Part shown: positions 14,337 to 14,570 of the stretch, piece by piece
Position numbering within the stretch: position 1 is the first letter of the stretch
Layout: the number at the start of each line of letters is the position of its first letter
Assembly: GCA_031258475.1 (NCBI GenBank)
Contig: JAIRMS010000048.1
Location: 1 to 14,570, forward strand
Direction of reading: 5' to 3'
Source: Holosporaceae bacterium
GTDB taxonomy: Bacteria; Pseudomonadota; Alphaproteobacteria; UBA3830
DNA: 14,570 nucleotides
Position numbers and translations under genes: made by a program
The notes under the pieces: generated by a model
What the model was told of the DNA's origin: nothing
The model's database searches: none
Seen by the model: only the letters and a program-made list of their open reading frames with translations

Positions 14337-14570
14337 ATGAAGATAATGCATATCGTATTCGCGCTGTTCATATCTATGATTTCCGATATTCATAGTATGA
14401 ATCAGCCGACTAGACAGGAGATAGCAGATGGATTGGCCGTGTTATCAAATGCTGTTTTTGCTGAATTGTTGGCGTCTTCCCGTGTTCCAAACCCCGATGA
14501 AATGTCTGCTGTTGGTTCATTGACGGCAATGTTTAGGCGGGGCAGAATTCAGATTGATGAAGTCCGGTTT
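14337..14570 (+). CDS. Exported protein of unknown function, cut by the window end
   Basis: The first 78 codons of a gene that is open to the last base. The ATG follows TGAGGA (14323-14328) by about eight bases. The N-terminus MKIMHIVFALFISMISDIHS followed by Met21 is a signal peptide, ending in Ser-Met where the other exported proteins of this window end in Cys-Met. The visible mature part (QPTRQEIADGLAVLSNAVFA, then ELLASSRVPNPDEMSAVGSL) is helical. No family is recognised. It is well separated from the cyclase gene and has its own promoter. Confidence 0.65.
   Translation, partial: MKIMHIVFALFISMISDIHSMNQPTRQEIADGLAVLSNAVFAELLASSRVPNPDEMSAVGSLTAMFRRGRIQIDEVRF

Overview
The window looks like the chromosome of a Gram-negative bacterium, most likely an alphaproteobacterial intracellular symbiont of the Holosporales/Rickettsiales kind. 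This is inference. The support is lipid A synthesis (lpxC), several exported proteins of no known family, many decaying genes, and palindromic repeats resembling the 'GTCATTGCGAGC...GAAGCAATCCA' elements common in rickettsia-like genomes. The left part is AT-rich and gene-poor; the lpxC-tsaD block and the cyclase gene look visibly richer in GC.

Layout. Bases 1-332 hold only a short gene remnant. Two exported proteins follow on + (333-1967, a possible nitrilase-fold protein, and 2028-2600, unknown). A broken IS200/IS605 transposase with its hairpin ends occupies about 2765-3194, next to palindromic repeat A copy 1. On -, a frameshifted leucine-rich-repeat surface protein (3404-4334) and an alpha/beta hydrolase with one in-frame UAA stop (4378-5367) are decaying. 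Bases 5388-5936 hold a possible transposase fragment and repeat A copy 2. An intact, translationally coupled pair lpxC-tsaD (7798 down to 5937) is the housekeeping core. A Bcr/CflA-like MFS transporter (9312-8038, -) lies between two 142-bp copies of a TA-flanked MITE (repeat B). Upstream on - is a secreted protein with a permuted papain (YiiX-like) Cys-His pattern (10467-9532).

The right part is a divergent signalling pair. On - is a receiver plus histidine-kinase protein that has lost both phospho-acceptor residues (11862-10627). On + is a 692-residue TPR / Rossmann (SLOG-like) / class III nucleotide cyclase (11970-14048) ending in a perfect 18-bp hairpin. Their promoters appear to overlap in the 107-bp gap. 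A last exported protein begins at 14337 and runs off the window.

How the parts may fit together: five independent exported proteins share a signal peptide that ends in Cys-Met or Ser-Met at residue 21-24, suggesting one secretome, possibly aimed at a host. The phosphorylation-blind kinase and the unusual cyclase may form a cyclic-nucleotide signalling module. Both statements are inference from sequence and arrangement.
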